Source: Thiolapillus brandeum (GTDB lineage: Bacteria; Pseudomonadota; Gammaproteobacteria; Chromatiales; Chromatiaceae). From it: DNA of 64,000 nucleotides. The translations under genes were made by a program, and so were the position numbers. The stretch is taken from NCBI RefSeq assembly GCF_000828615.1, contig NZ_AP012273.1, forward strand, positions 2,895,001 through 2,959,000, read 5' to 3'. Positions 27,887-35,335 of this stretch are shown here, in pieces; positions within the stretch are counted from its first letter, which is position 1, and each line of letters starts with the position of its first letter. The notes beneath the pieces are model-generated. The model saw only the letters and a list, made by a program, of their open reading frames with translations, did not search any database and was not told where the DNA came from.

Positions 27887-28330
27887 TTGGACGCCATCGA
27901 CCGCGCCATTATCAACCAGTTGCAAAAAGGCTTCCCCATCAGCGAACGGCCCTACCGGGAAGCCGCCCAAAGCCTGGGTATCGGTGAAACCGAGTTGATC
28001 CAGCGCCTGCAAACCATGCTGGATGACAAACGCCTTTCCCGGTTTGGCCCCCTGTATCACGCCGAACGCATGGGGGGCGGCCTGAGTCTGTGCGCCATGG
28101 CCATCCCCGAACAGGATTACGACAAAGTCGCGGAACAGGTGAACAGTTTCCCGGAGGTTGCCCACAATTATGCCCGGGATCACGAACTGAATATGTGGTT
28201 CGTCCTGGCCACGGAAACACCGCAACGCATCCCTGAGGTACTGAAGGAAATCCAGGCCCTCACCGGCTACCCCGTGTACAACATGCCGAAGCAGCAGGAA
28301 TTCTTTGTGGGTCTGCATTTCGAGGTATAA
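27887..28330 (+). CDS. nirG: Siroheme decarboxylase subunit NirG (AhbA/AhbB family)
   Basis: The product is 147 aa with a TTG start at 27887. IDRAIINQLQKGFPISERPY is the winged-helix part and HNYARDHELNMWFVLATET the conserved core. It is closest in design to the first gene of the set (HNY type), consistent with NirG as partner of NirH. It lies 21 bases after nirL and 2 bases before nirH. The letter G is given by position. Confidence 0.8.
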   Translation: MDAIDRAIINQLQKGFPISERPYREAAQSLGIGETELIQRLQTMLDDKRLSRFGPLYHAERMGGGLSLCAMAIPEQDYDKVAEQVNSFPEVAHNYARDHELNMWFVLATETPQRIPEVLKEIQALTGYPVYNMPKQQEFFVGLHFEV

Positions 28331-28332
28331 GC

Positions 28333-28815
28333 ATGGATAAACTGGATCGCGCCATCATCGCCGCCACCCAGGCCGGCCTGCCTCTCGATACACGCCCCTA
28401 TGCTCATGTGGCGGAGCAGGTAGGCAGCGACGAAGCCACGGTCATGGCGCGTATGCAGGCCATGCAGGCATCCGGCATCATCCGCCGCATCGGTGCGGTG
28501 CCCAACCACTATGTCCTGGGCTTTCGCGGCAACGGCATGAGCGTTTGGGAAGTGCCCGAGAACCGCATTCAGGCCTGCGGCGAGATGGTGGGTTCTCTGG
28601 ACTTCGTCAGCCATGCCTATCACCGCCCCAAACACCCCCCCTTGTGGAACTACAACCTGTTCGCCATGGTGCATGGCCGAGACCGGGAAGAAGTCATGCA
28701 GAAAGTCGAGAAAATAGCGGCCCTGCTGGGGGAAAACGATCTGGGACACGAAGTCCTGTTCAGCACCCGCATTCTGAAAAAGACCGGCCTGCGCCTGCCT
28801 GGAGAAAAAGCCTGA
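28333..28815 (+). CDS. nirH: Siroheme decarboxylase subunit NirH (AhbA/AhbB family)
   Basis: The product is 160 aa with a good GAGGT site before ATG 28333. LDRAIIAATQAGLPLDTRPYA is followed by the YHRPKHPPLWNYNLFAMVHGR motif, the same type as nirL. It completes the D/L/G/H set needed for siroheme decarboxylation. The stop shares its last base with the ATG of nirJ. The letter H is given by position. Confidence 0.82.
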   Translation: MDKLDRAIIAATQAGLPLDTRPYAHVAEQVGSDEATVMARMQAMQASGIIRRIGAVPNHYVLGFRGNGMSVWEVPENRIQACGEMVGSLDFVSHAYHRPKHPPLWNYNLFAMVHGRDREEVMQKVEKIAALLGENDLGHEVLFSTRILKKTGLRLPGEKA

Positions 28816-29954
28816 TGTTTCGCATCTCTCAGTTCATGAAGGAAATCCTCGACCCCAAACCCCTGGGACCAAAGCGCAATCCCCCGGGCCCCGTGGTCAT
28901 CTGGAACCTCATCCGCCGCTGCAATCTCACCTGCAAGCACTGCTATTCCATTTCTGCCGACACGGACTTTCCCAATGAGCTGAATACTGAACAGGTTTTC
29001 GAAGTCATGGACGACCTCAAGCAGTTTGGCGTGCCGGTGCTCATCCTGTCCGGCGGCGAGCCTCTGCTGCGCCCGGACATCTTCGACATCGCCCACCGGA
29101 CCAAGGACATGGGGTTCTACACCGCCCTGTCCACCAACGGCACCCTTATCGATGACAGCAACATCGACAGGATCGCTGAAGTGGGCTTCGACTACCTGGG
29201 CATTTCCATCGATGGCATCCGCGAGACTCACGACAGGTTCCGCCGCAAGGAAGGCGCTTTCGATGCTTCCATGGCGGCCTTGCGCCGCTGTCAGGCACTG
29301 GGGGTCAAGGTGGGGTTGCGCTTTACCATGACCCAGGACAACGCCGAAGAGCTGCCCCGGCTGCTGCAACTCATGGATGATGAGCGTATCGACAAGTTTT
29401 ATTTCTCTCACCTCAACTATGCCGGGCGGGGCAACAAGAACCGCAAGGATGACACCCATTTCAAGACCACCCGCTGGGCCATGGATCTGCTCTTCGACCG
29501 GGCCATGGCCGATGCGAGGGCCGGGCGCAACACCGAGTTCGTCACCGGTAACAACGATGCCGACGGCGTGTACCTGCTGCATTGGGTCAGGCAGCATCAT
29601 CCTGAACAAGCCGATCACATCCAGGCCAGGCTACGCCAATGGGGCGGCAACAGCTCCGGGGTAAACATCTCCAACATCGACAACCAGGGACGGGTTCACC
29701 CGGACACCATGTGGTGGCACTACGACTTGGGCAACGTCAAGGAACGCCCCTTTTCGGAAATCTGGCAGGACACTTCCGACCCCATCATGGCCGGTCTCAA
29801 ACAACATCCCAGACCCGTCAAGGGACGCTGCGCCCAGTGCGCCTACCTGGACATCTGCAATGGCAACACCCGGGTGCGCGCCCTGCAACTCACGGACGAT
29901 CCCTGGGCGGAAGATCCGGCCTGCTACCTGACGGATGAAGAAATCGGCCTGTGA
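28815..29954 (+). CDS. nirJ: Heme d1 biosynthesis radical SAM protein NirJ
   Basis: The product is 379 aa. NirJ is the radical SAM enzyme that replaces propionate side chains by oxo groups during heme d1 synthesis. The SAM cluster motif CNLTCKHCY (CxxxCxxC) lies at about residues 36-44, with GGEP soon after (ILSGGEPLLRP). A C-terminal SPASM/Twitch-like cluster region has CAQCAYLDICNGN near residue 340. FYFSHLNYAGRG and NISNIDNQGRVHPD are also typical of NirJ. The start is fixed by a TGATG junction with nirH. The longer upstream frame is the shadow of nirH. Confidence 0.95.
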   Translation: MFRISQFMKEILDPKPLGPKRNPPGPVVIWNLIRRCNLTCKHCYSISADTDFPNELNTEQVFEVMDDLKQFGVPVLILSGGEPLLRPDIFDIAHRTKDMGFYTALSTNGTLIDDSNIDRIAEVGFDYLGISIDGIRETHDRFRRKEGAFDASMAALRRCQALGVKVGLRFTMTQDNAEELPRLLQLMDDERIDKFYFSHLNYAGRGNKNRKDDTHFKTTRWAMDLLFDRAMADARAGRNTEFVTGNNDADGVYLLHWVRQHHPEQADHIQARLRQWGGNSSGVNISNIDNQGRVHPDTMWWHYDLGNVKERPFSEIWQDTSDPIMAGLKQHPRPVKGRCAQCAYLDICNGNTRVRALQLTDDPWAEDPACYLTDEEIGL

Positions 29955-30571
29955 ACGACGCACGCAAAACACACTGGGAACAGGTTTACGCCAACAGGGA
30001 TGAGGACGAAACCAGCTGGTTCCAACCCCGCCCGGAGATATCCCTGGCGCTTTTGGAACACATTGGAGAACCCAGGAATGCTGCTGTCATCGATGTAGGA
30101 GGCGGCGCCTCACGCCTGGTGGATCATCTCATAGACCAGGGCTGGAACCGCCTCAGCGTACTGGACATCGCCGCCAATGCCCTGGATAGGGCACGTCAAC
30201 GCCTGGGCGAAAAAGCCGGGAAGATTCAATGGCTGGAAGCCGATCTGCTGGAAGTGGATCCGGGTGATTCCTACCGTATCTGGCACGACCGCGCGGTGTT
30301 CCATTTTCTCACAGCCCCGGAGGATCGCGCCCGCTACCTGCAACGGCTTGAGGCCAGCCTGGAACCCGGCGGCCACCTCATTATCGCCACCTTCGCACCG
30401 GAAGGCCCGGAGTCCTGCAGCGGCCTGCCTGTACAACGTTACTCCCCGGAGCAGCTGAGCCAAACCCTGGGCGACAAGTTCCAACTTCAGGAAACCGTCA
30501 CCGAGGAACACCACACGCCAACAGGCAAGAATCAATCATTTATCTACTGCCGTTTTCGGTACCTGCCATGA
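29951..30571 (+). CDS. Class I SAM-dependent methyltransferase embedded in the nir operon
   Basis: The product is 206 aa with a GTG start overlapping the nirJ stop (GTGA). Motif I is VIDVGGGASRLVDHL at about residues 46-60. The acidic ribose-binding residue follows in LSVLDIAANALDRARQRL, and FHFLTAPEDRARYL and GGHLIIATFAPEGPE are later core strands. It is a small, soluble generic methyltransferase fold and not a uroporphyrinogen-III methyltransferase (no CobA/SUMT motifs), so it cannot simply stand in for nirE. The stop overlaps the nirN start (ATGA). The substrate is unknown. Tight packing suggests a role tied to nitrite respiration. Confidence 0.78.
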   Translation: MNDARKTHWEQVYANRDEDETSWFQPRPEISLALLEHIGEPRNAAVIDVGGGASRLVDHLIDQGWNRLSVLDIAANALDRARQRLGEKAGKIQWLEADLLEVDPGDSYRIWHDRAVFHFLTAPEDRARYLQRLEASLEPGGHLIIATFAPEGPESCSGLPVQRYSPEQLSQTLGDKFQLQETVTEEHHTPTGKNQSFIYCRFRYLP

Positions 30572-32109
30572 ATAACATCATGAAGTTTTTGACCATATTC
30601 CCGCTGCTGTTTTGTTTCACCCTGGCTACAGCGGCGGACAACGCTGCCACGCTCTACCAACAACATTGCGCCAGCTGCCATGGCAAGAACCGCCTGGGCG
30701 GGCAAGGCCCGGCCCTGCTGCCCCAGAATCTGCACCGCCTGAAGAAGAAACAAGCGCTCGGTGTCATCAGCCAGGGGCGGCCCGCCACCCAGATGCAGGG
30801 CTTCGGGGACAAGCTCAACCCCCAACAGATCCAGGCCCTTGTGGATTACATCTATACTCCCCTGCCCCATATGCCAGTATGGGACCGGGCCACCATCGAT
30901 GCCAGCCACATCATCTACCACAAGGATGGCAGCCTGCCGGATCAGCCAAAGTTCAAGGCTGACCTGGACAACCTGTTCGTGGTGGTGGAGCTGGGTGATC
31001 ATCATTTCACCCTCCTGGATGGAGACAACTTCCAGCCCATTGGCCGCTTTCCCACCCGCTTTGCCGTGCATGGCGGCCCCAAATGGGCCAGGGGCGGACG
31101 CTATGTGTATTTTCTTTCCCGGGATGGCTGGGTGAGCAAATTTGATGTCTACAATCTCACCTGGGTGGCAGAGATCCGCGCCGGCATCAACGCCCGCAAT
31201 CTTGCCGTTTCCGATGACGGCAAGGTGGTCATGGTGGCCAACTACCTGCCCCACACCCTGGTGGCTCTGGATGCCCGGGATCTGAGTCCTCTCAAAATCA
31301 TTCCTGCAGTAGCCGGGGATGGCACCAGTTCCCGGGTCAGCGCCGTGTATACCGACGACCCCCGCCATAGCTTCATTGCCGCCCTCAAGGATGCGCCGGA
31401 ACTGTGGCAGATCAGCTACGCTTCCCCCCCGGATCCGCACTCTCAGGACAAGCCAGAAAAATCCGGCTCAGGGACTAACAACCTGCGCTTTCCCATCCAG
31501 CGCATTCCCCTGGATCGCATCCTGGATGATTTCTTCCTTACCCAGGACTACGCCAGAGTCGTAGGCAGCTCCCGATCCGGAGGCACTGCGGTCTATGACC
31601 TGGATCTGAAGCGCAAGATTGCCGAGCTCGACTTGCCCGGCATGCCCCATCTCAGCTCTGCCATCACCTGGCAACGGGGAGATACCCGGGTGCTGGCCAC
31701 CCCCAATATCCGTAAACCGGAAGTCACGGTGGTGGATATGAAAACCTGGAAGGTCATCAAGCGCATCCCCACCCGGGGACCGGGTTTCTTCATGCGCAGC
31801 CATGAAAACAGCCCCTATGCCTGGACGGATGTGTTCTTTGGCCCCAACCGGGATCTCATGCATGTCATCGACAAGCAGAGCCTGGAAATCGTCAAGACCC
31901 TCAAGCCCGCGCCAGGCAAGACATCCGCCCACGTGGAATTCACCAGGGACGGCAAGTATGCCCTGGTGAGCATCTGGGACATGGACGGTGCCATCGTGGT
32001 TTACGATGCCACTACCCTGAAAGAGGTCAAGCGCATCCCCATGAAGAAACCCTCCGGCAAGTATAATGTACACAACAAGCTGGGCCGCTCAGAAGGCACC
32101 AGTCACTGA
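30568..32109 (+). CDS. nirN: Dihydro-heme d1 dehydrogenase NirN
   Basis: The product is 513 aa. A signal peptide (about 1-22) is followed by a cytochrome c domain with CASCH at residues 34-38 and a d1-type propeller. NirN oxidises the last intermediate to heme d1 and hands it to NirS in the periplasm. It is a NirS paralogue, but the first catalytic histidine is absent: the HDG position reads LDDFFLTQDY. The later GMPHLSSAITW segment keeps a His, which fits NirN rather than a second nitrite reductase. FLSRDGWVSKFD and MHVIDKQSLEIVKTLKPAPG are typical blades. It overlaps the methyltransferase stop by 4 bases. Confidence 0.88.
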   Translation: MNNIMKFLTIFPLLFCFTLATAADNAATLYQQHCASCHGKNRLGGQGPALLPQNLHRLKKKQALGVISQGRPATQMQGFGDKLNPQQIQALVDYIYTPLPHMPVWDRATIDASHIIYHKDGSLPDQPKFKADLDNLFVVVELGDHHFTLLDGDNFQPIGRFPTRFAVHGGPKWARGGRYVYFLSRDGWVSKFDVYNLTWVAEIRAGINARNLAVSDDGKVVMVANYLPHTLVALDARDLSPLKIIPAVAGDGTSSRVSAVYTDDPRHSFIAALKDAPELWQISYASPPDPHSQDKPEKSGSGTNNLRFPIQRIPLDRILDDFFLTQDYARVVGSSRSGGTAVYDLDLKRKIAELDLPGMPHLSSAITWQRGDTRVLATPNIRKPEVTVVDMKTWKVIKRIPTRGPGFFMRSHENSPYAWTDVFFGPNRDLMHVIDKQSLEIVKTLKPAPGKTSAHVEFTRDGKYALVSIWDMDGAIVVYDATTLKEVKRIPMKKPSGKYNVHNKLGRSEGTSH

Positions 32110-32116
32110 GGAAACC

Positions 32117-32656
32117 ATGATGAAACTGACCGCACTGCTGTTGTTCCTGTTCAGCGCTCCTTCCCTGTATGCCCAGGCCTACCTGGATGTCATTGAAATC
32201 ATCGACGGCGATACCCTGCGGGTGTCCGTCAGCGGCAAACCCGTACAGGTTCAACTCAAGGGCATCGATGCCCCTGAAGACACCAGCAACCCAAAACTGG
32301 AATTCGACATGGAACGCTCGGGCCTGGACCAGGCCAGTCTGCTGGAAATGGGCCAAGCCGCCACCACCCACCTCAAGACCCTGGTCAAACCCGGCCAACA
32401 GGTCTCGACGCCCATCGATCTCGAAGACCGCGACCGCTACGGACGCTTTACCGCGGTGGTCTATGCCGGCTCGGAAACATCCCTGAACCAGGCCATGGTG
32501 CAGGACGGTTACGCCCGCCCCCTGAAACCACAATCCATGCCCAAACCCCTGCGCCAGCGCCTGGAAGCCGCCTGGAAGGCAGCCCGGGATAAACAATCCG
32601 GCCTGTTTGCCTCCCACAAGCAGGATTTTGAAACCTGGCTGAAAGCCCAACGATGA
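32117..32656 (+). CDS. Secreted thermonuclease-like (SNase fold) protein
   Basis: The product is 179 aa with a signal peptide ([18 protein letters not shown]). The SNase fold shows [27 protein letters not shown] and [15 protein letters not shown], which carry the calcium-binding Asp and the catalytic Arg-Glu/Arg pattern of the family. The start ATG 32117 has GAGGAA directly upstream. A second ATG follows immediately. It lies 7 bases after nirN, so it shares the operon's tail, although a nuclease has no known part in heme d1 synthesis. Confidence 0.82.
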   Translation: MMKLTALLLFLFSAPSLYAQAYLDVIEIIDGDTLRVSVSGKPVQVQLKGIDAPEDTSNPKLEFDMERSGLDQASLLEMGQAATTHLKTLVKPGQQVSTPIDLEDRDRYGRFTAVVYAGSETSLNQAMVQDGYARPLKPQSMPKPLRQRLEAAWKAARDKQSGLFASHKQDFETWLKAQR

Positions 32657-32732
32657 TGAATCAGGGGCAAGCATTTCACGCTCATCCCCTGTAAAATCAT
32701 CCGCCATCGAGACCGACCCCCGGGGAATTCCC

Positions 32733-33797
32733 ATGAGCACACTGAAAAATGATCGCTTTCTGCGCGCCCTGCTGCGCGAACCCGTTGACATGACCCCGGT
32801 ATGGATGATGCGCCAGGCCGGTCGCTACCTGCCTGAATACCGGGCCACCCGGGAAAAAGCCGGCGACTTCATGAGCCTGTGCCAGAATCCGGAACTGGCC
32901 TGCGAGGTCACCATACAACCTCTGGAACGCTTTCCCCTGGACGCCGCCATCCTGTTCTCGGATATCCTCACCATTCCCGACGCCATGGGCCTGGGCCTGT
33001 ATTTCGAGGAAGGCGAAGGCCCCCGCTTCGAACGGCCGGTGCAGGACAAGGCCGCCATCGATGCCCTGCCCATCCCCGACCCCGAAGAAGAACTGCGCTA
33101 TGTCATGGATGCGGTGCGCACCATCCGCCGGGAGCTGAATGGCCGGGTGCCTCTCATCGGCTTTTCCGGCAGTCCCTGGACCCTGGCCACCTACATGGTG
33201 GAAGGCGGCAGCACCAAGAACTTCGCCCTGTCCAAGGGCATGATGTTCGACCGCCCGGAACTCATGCATGCCCTGCTGGGCAAGCTGGCCGAATCCGTCA
33301 CCTCCTACCTCAATGCCCAGATCGCTGCCGGCGCCCAGGCGGTGATGATCTTCGACACCTGGGGCGGCACTCTCACGCCATCTGATTACAGGGAATTCTC
33401 CCTGGCCTACATGCAGCGCATCGTGGAAGGCCTGACCCGGGAAGCCGAGGGCCGCAAGGTGCCCGTAGTACTGTTCACCAAGGGTGGCGGCCAATGGCTG
33501 GAAGCCATGGCGGACACCGGCTGCGACGCCCTGGGCCTGGACTGGACTACGGATATCGGCGAAGCCCGCCGGCGCGTGGGCGACCGCGTGGCCCTGCAGG
33601 GCAACATGGATCCCAGCACCCTGTACGCCTCACCGAAAGTGATCCGAAAGTCCGTGGCCAAAATCCTGGAAAGTTATGGTCCGGGCAGCGGGCATGTATT
33701 CAACCTGGGCCATGGCATTCATCCCGGCGTCGATCCCGAGCATGCGGGAGCCATGGTCGAGGCGGTGCATGAACTGAGCAAGGCTTATCACAAGTAG
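32733..33797 (+). CDS. hemE: Uroporphyrinogen decarboxylase
   Basis: The product is 354 aa, the usual length. It removes the four acetate carboxyls of uroporphyrinogen III to give coproporphyrinogen III in the cytoplasm. The signature [16 protein letters not shown] lies near residues 21-36. [33 protein letters not shown] and the C-terminal [15 protein letters not shown] are also present. Its substrate is also the branch point to siroheme and heme d1, made by the genes just upstream. The last 132 bases of this gene are repeated almost exactly at 35163-35294 and in decayed form at 39125-39206. Confidence 0.96.
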   Translation: MSTLKNDRFLRALLREPVDMTPVWMMRQAGRYLPEYRATREKAGDFMSLCQNPELACEVTIQPLERFPLDAAILFSDILTIPDAMGLGLYFEEGEGPRFERPVQDKAAIDALPIPDPEEELRYVMDAVRTIRRELNGRVPLIGFSGSPWTLATYMVEGGSTKNFALSKGMMFDRPELMHALLGKLAESVTSYLNAQIAAGAQAVMIFDTWGGTLTPSDYREFSLAYMQRIVEGLTREAEGRKVPVVLFTKGGGQWLEAMADTGCDALGLDWTTDIGEARRRVGDRVALQGNMDPSTLYASPKVIRKSVAKILESYGPGSGHVFNLGHGIHPGVDPEHAGAMVEAVHELSKAYHK

Positions 33798-33816
33798 GAG
33801 TAGGCAGCTACCCGTT

Positions 33817-34200
33817 TCAGTTCGACGCACATGAAAGCTCACCGAACATCACCTTGTCGTCGGCTTCCATGGCGCCCACACCTGATTTACGCAATTCGAA
33901 ATAGCTGTCCTTGCAAGCGCTGGAGCAGTGTTCCGATGCTGCCCAGCAAGCATCGATGACCTGGGAAGCGTTATCCCTGTTCATGCCACGCGCCTTCCAG
34001 CATTGCTCGGATTCGCCGGAACAGGACGGACTCAATTTATCCAGCGACTTGCCCACCGCGCCACCGGCAATTGCGGCCCCCTTCAACAGGCCTGGGACAC
34101 CTGGGGGCAAATGTATGGGCGGCTCTGCCTGCGCCTGCAGATATAACCCCAGCATCACCAAACTGCAAAACCCAACGAAAAAATCATGTTTCAAAATCAT
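33817..34200 (-). CDS. Small Cys-rich secreted protein, copy 1
   Basis: The product is 127 aa from ATG 34200; residues 1-23 form a signal peptide (FCSLVMLGLYLQAQA). The mature part starts EPPIHLPPGVPGLLKG, has a Gly/Ala stretch and then seven cysteines spaced as PSCSGESEQCWKARG, DACWAASEHCSSACKD and GELSCASN. I do not recognise a family. The Cys spacing suggests disulfide bonds in the periplasm. A second copy with about 12 changes is at 39220-39603, in the same orientation and also next to a hemE-like tail. Confidence 0.7.
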   Translation of the reverse strand: MILKHDFFVGFCSLVMLGLYLQAQAEPPIHLPPGVPGLLKGAAIAGGAVGKSLDKLSPSCSGESEQCWKARGMNRDNASQVIDACWAASEHCSSACKDSYFELRKSGVGAMEADDKVMFGELSCASN

Positions 34201-34266
34201 TCCCTCCCAAGCCTTCGGCATTGAGAACCACGCCTTCTTTATTCCGCAAAACATCTCAACTTTTCT

Positions 34267-34307
34267 GCCAAAAGCGTAGCATCAATTATGTATGGTGTCC
34301 CCAGAAC
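34267..34307. repeat. 41-base direct repeat, left copy (with TATGGTGTCCCC motif)
   Basis: GCCAAAAGCGTAGCATCAAT followed by TATGTATGGTGTCCCCAGAA recurs at 35117-35157 with two changes. Its right half also occurs inverted at 35062-35082. The two direct copies bracket the toxin-antitoxin genes. Confidence 0.8.
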
Positions 34308-34392
34308 CCATCAGCGATGAGCGGGTTTGTATTCGAACAGAATATGGACTATATTAAGTCTGAATAATCTGCCTGGATTGAGGGTTAATGCA

Positions 34393-34668
34393 ATGAAATA
34401 TTCCCGTCAGATAAAGCCCATCAGTTATCTGAAAGCCCATGCGGCTGATGTGGTTCGTGACCTGAGCAAACGACATGAGCCTATGGTCATCACCCAGAAT
34501 GGTGAGGCACGCCTGGTGGTTCAGGATGTGGAGAGTTATGAGCAGACCCAGGAGACCCTGGCTTTGCTCAAGATCCTGGCATTGGGTAATCAACAGATAG
34601 AGGCTGGAAGAGTTGTTAATGTGAAGCGGGCTTTCCAGCGAGTTCGCCGGAACCGCACTTCTGATTGA
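34393..34668 (+). CDS. Antitoxin of the Phd/YefM family
   Basis: The product is 91 aa. The N-terminal Phd/YefM DNA-binding fold is seen in SRQIKPISYLKAHAADVVRDL and the EPMVITQNGEARLVVQDVESYEQ segment. The C-terminal part (ALLKILALGNQQIEAGRVV) would wrap the toxin. ATG 34393 was chosen because the family fold begins there. The frame is open from 34327. The stop shares a base with the start of the toxin gene (TGATG), the normal coupled arrangement. Confidence 0.88.
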   Translation: MKYSRQIKPISYLKAHAADVVRDLSKRHEPMVITQNGEARLVVQDVESYEQTQETLALLKILALGNQQIEAGRVVNVKRAFQRVRRNRTSD

Positions 34669-34991
34669 TGAATCACGAGATTCTCCTCACCGAGGGTGCG
34701 CTGCAGGATCTCGGTGAACTGGATTACTATATCGCCATCCACGATGGGCCCGAGAAGGCGGATTACGTTCTGAGTAAGATTGAGGCGGCGATTCTTGAAC
34801 TGGGAAATTTTCCGGAGCGGGGAAACTATCCTCCAGAGCTTTCTTCACTGGGTATCAGGGAATATCGGGAGATATTCTTCAAACCCTACCGGATCATCTA
34901 CCGCGTATTGGGCAAGCAGGTGTACATCTATCTGATTGTTGATGGTCGGCGGGATATGCAGGCATTGTTGGCGCGGCGGTTATTGAAGTAG
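34668..34991 (+). CDS. Toxin of the ParE/RelE family
   Basis: The product is 107 aa. The ParE/RelE fold is recognisable: an N-terminal helix pair (LTEGALQDLGELDYYIAIHDGPEKADYVL), LGNFPERGNYPPEL, and the closing strands EIFFKPYRIIYRVLGKQVYIYLIVDGRRDM. The order (antitoxin first, overlapping) matches type II modules. Family members act on mRNA or on gyrase, and the sequence alone does not decide which. TTG at 34665 is an alternative start, but ATG 34668 joins directly to the antitoxin stop. Confidence 0.87.
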   Translation: MNHEILLTEGALQDLGELDYYIAIHDGPEKADYVLSKIEAAILELGNFPERGNYPPELSSLGIREYREIFFKPYRIIYRVLGKQVYIYLIVDGRRDMQALLARRLLK

Positions 34992-35034
34992 TCCTGAAAA
35001 ACAGGAGGCAGACCACGATTTTCAGTCATTCCGG

Positions 35035-35082
35035 CCCATGCCGGAATCCATATTATGGATATTATGGGGACACAATACTTAA
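35035..35082. repeat. Hairpin and inverted TGTCCCC motif downstream of the toxin gene
   Basis: ATTCCGGC-CCAT-GCCGGAAT forms a perfect 8-base stem, followed by TTATGGGGACACAATACTTAA at 35062-35082. That last stretch is the inverse of the motif in the flanking direct repeats, matching 18 of 21 positions. Confidence 0.65.
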
Positions 35083-35116
35083 CCCCCCACCTTTGATCCT
35101 GGTTACTTTTCCGTCC

Positions 35117-35157
35117 GCCAAAAGCGTAGCATCAATTATGTATTGTGCCCCCAGAAC
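35117..35157. repeat. 41-base direct repeat, right copy
   Basis: This is the second copy of the repeat at 34267-34307. It is followed within 6 bases by the duplicated hemE 3' end. Confidence 0.8.
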
Positions 35158-35162
35158 TCACA

Positions 35163-35294
35163 CTGGAAAGTTATGGTCCGGGCAGCGGGCATGTATTCAA
35201 CCTGGGCCATGGCATTCATCCCGGCATCGATCCCGAGCATGCGGGAGCCATGGTCGAGGCGGTGCATGAACTGAGCAAGGCTTATCACAAATAG
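35163..35294 (+). pseudogene. Duplicated 3' end of hemE
   Basis: These 132 bases match 33666-33797 (the last 44 codons of hemE, including the stop) with only two substitutions. There is no start codon or upstream part of hemE, so it is a fragment and not a gene. The near identity points to a recent event. Confidence 0.92.
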
Positions 35295-35335
35295 ACGGAT
35301 ACTCACACCGATCCGGCCACAGCCAGCAGAATCAA

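Noticed and set aside
26895-28815. AsnC/Lrp-type transcription regulators
   Set aside because: The four genes look like Lrp relatives, but their HNY and YQRP motifs and place among nir genes identify them as siroheme decarboxylase subunits.
30568-32109. A second cytochrome cd1 nitrite reductase
   Set aside because: It lacks the first catalytic His (the HDG position), so NirN is the better call.
35163-35294. A real second hemE
   Set aside because: Only the last 44 codons are present and there is no start. It is a duplicated fragment.
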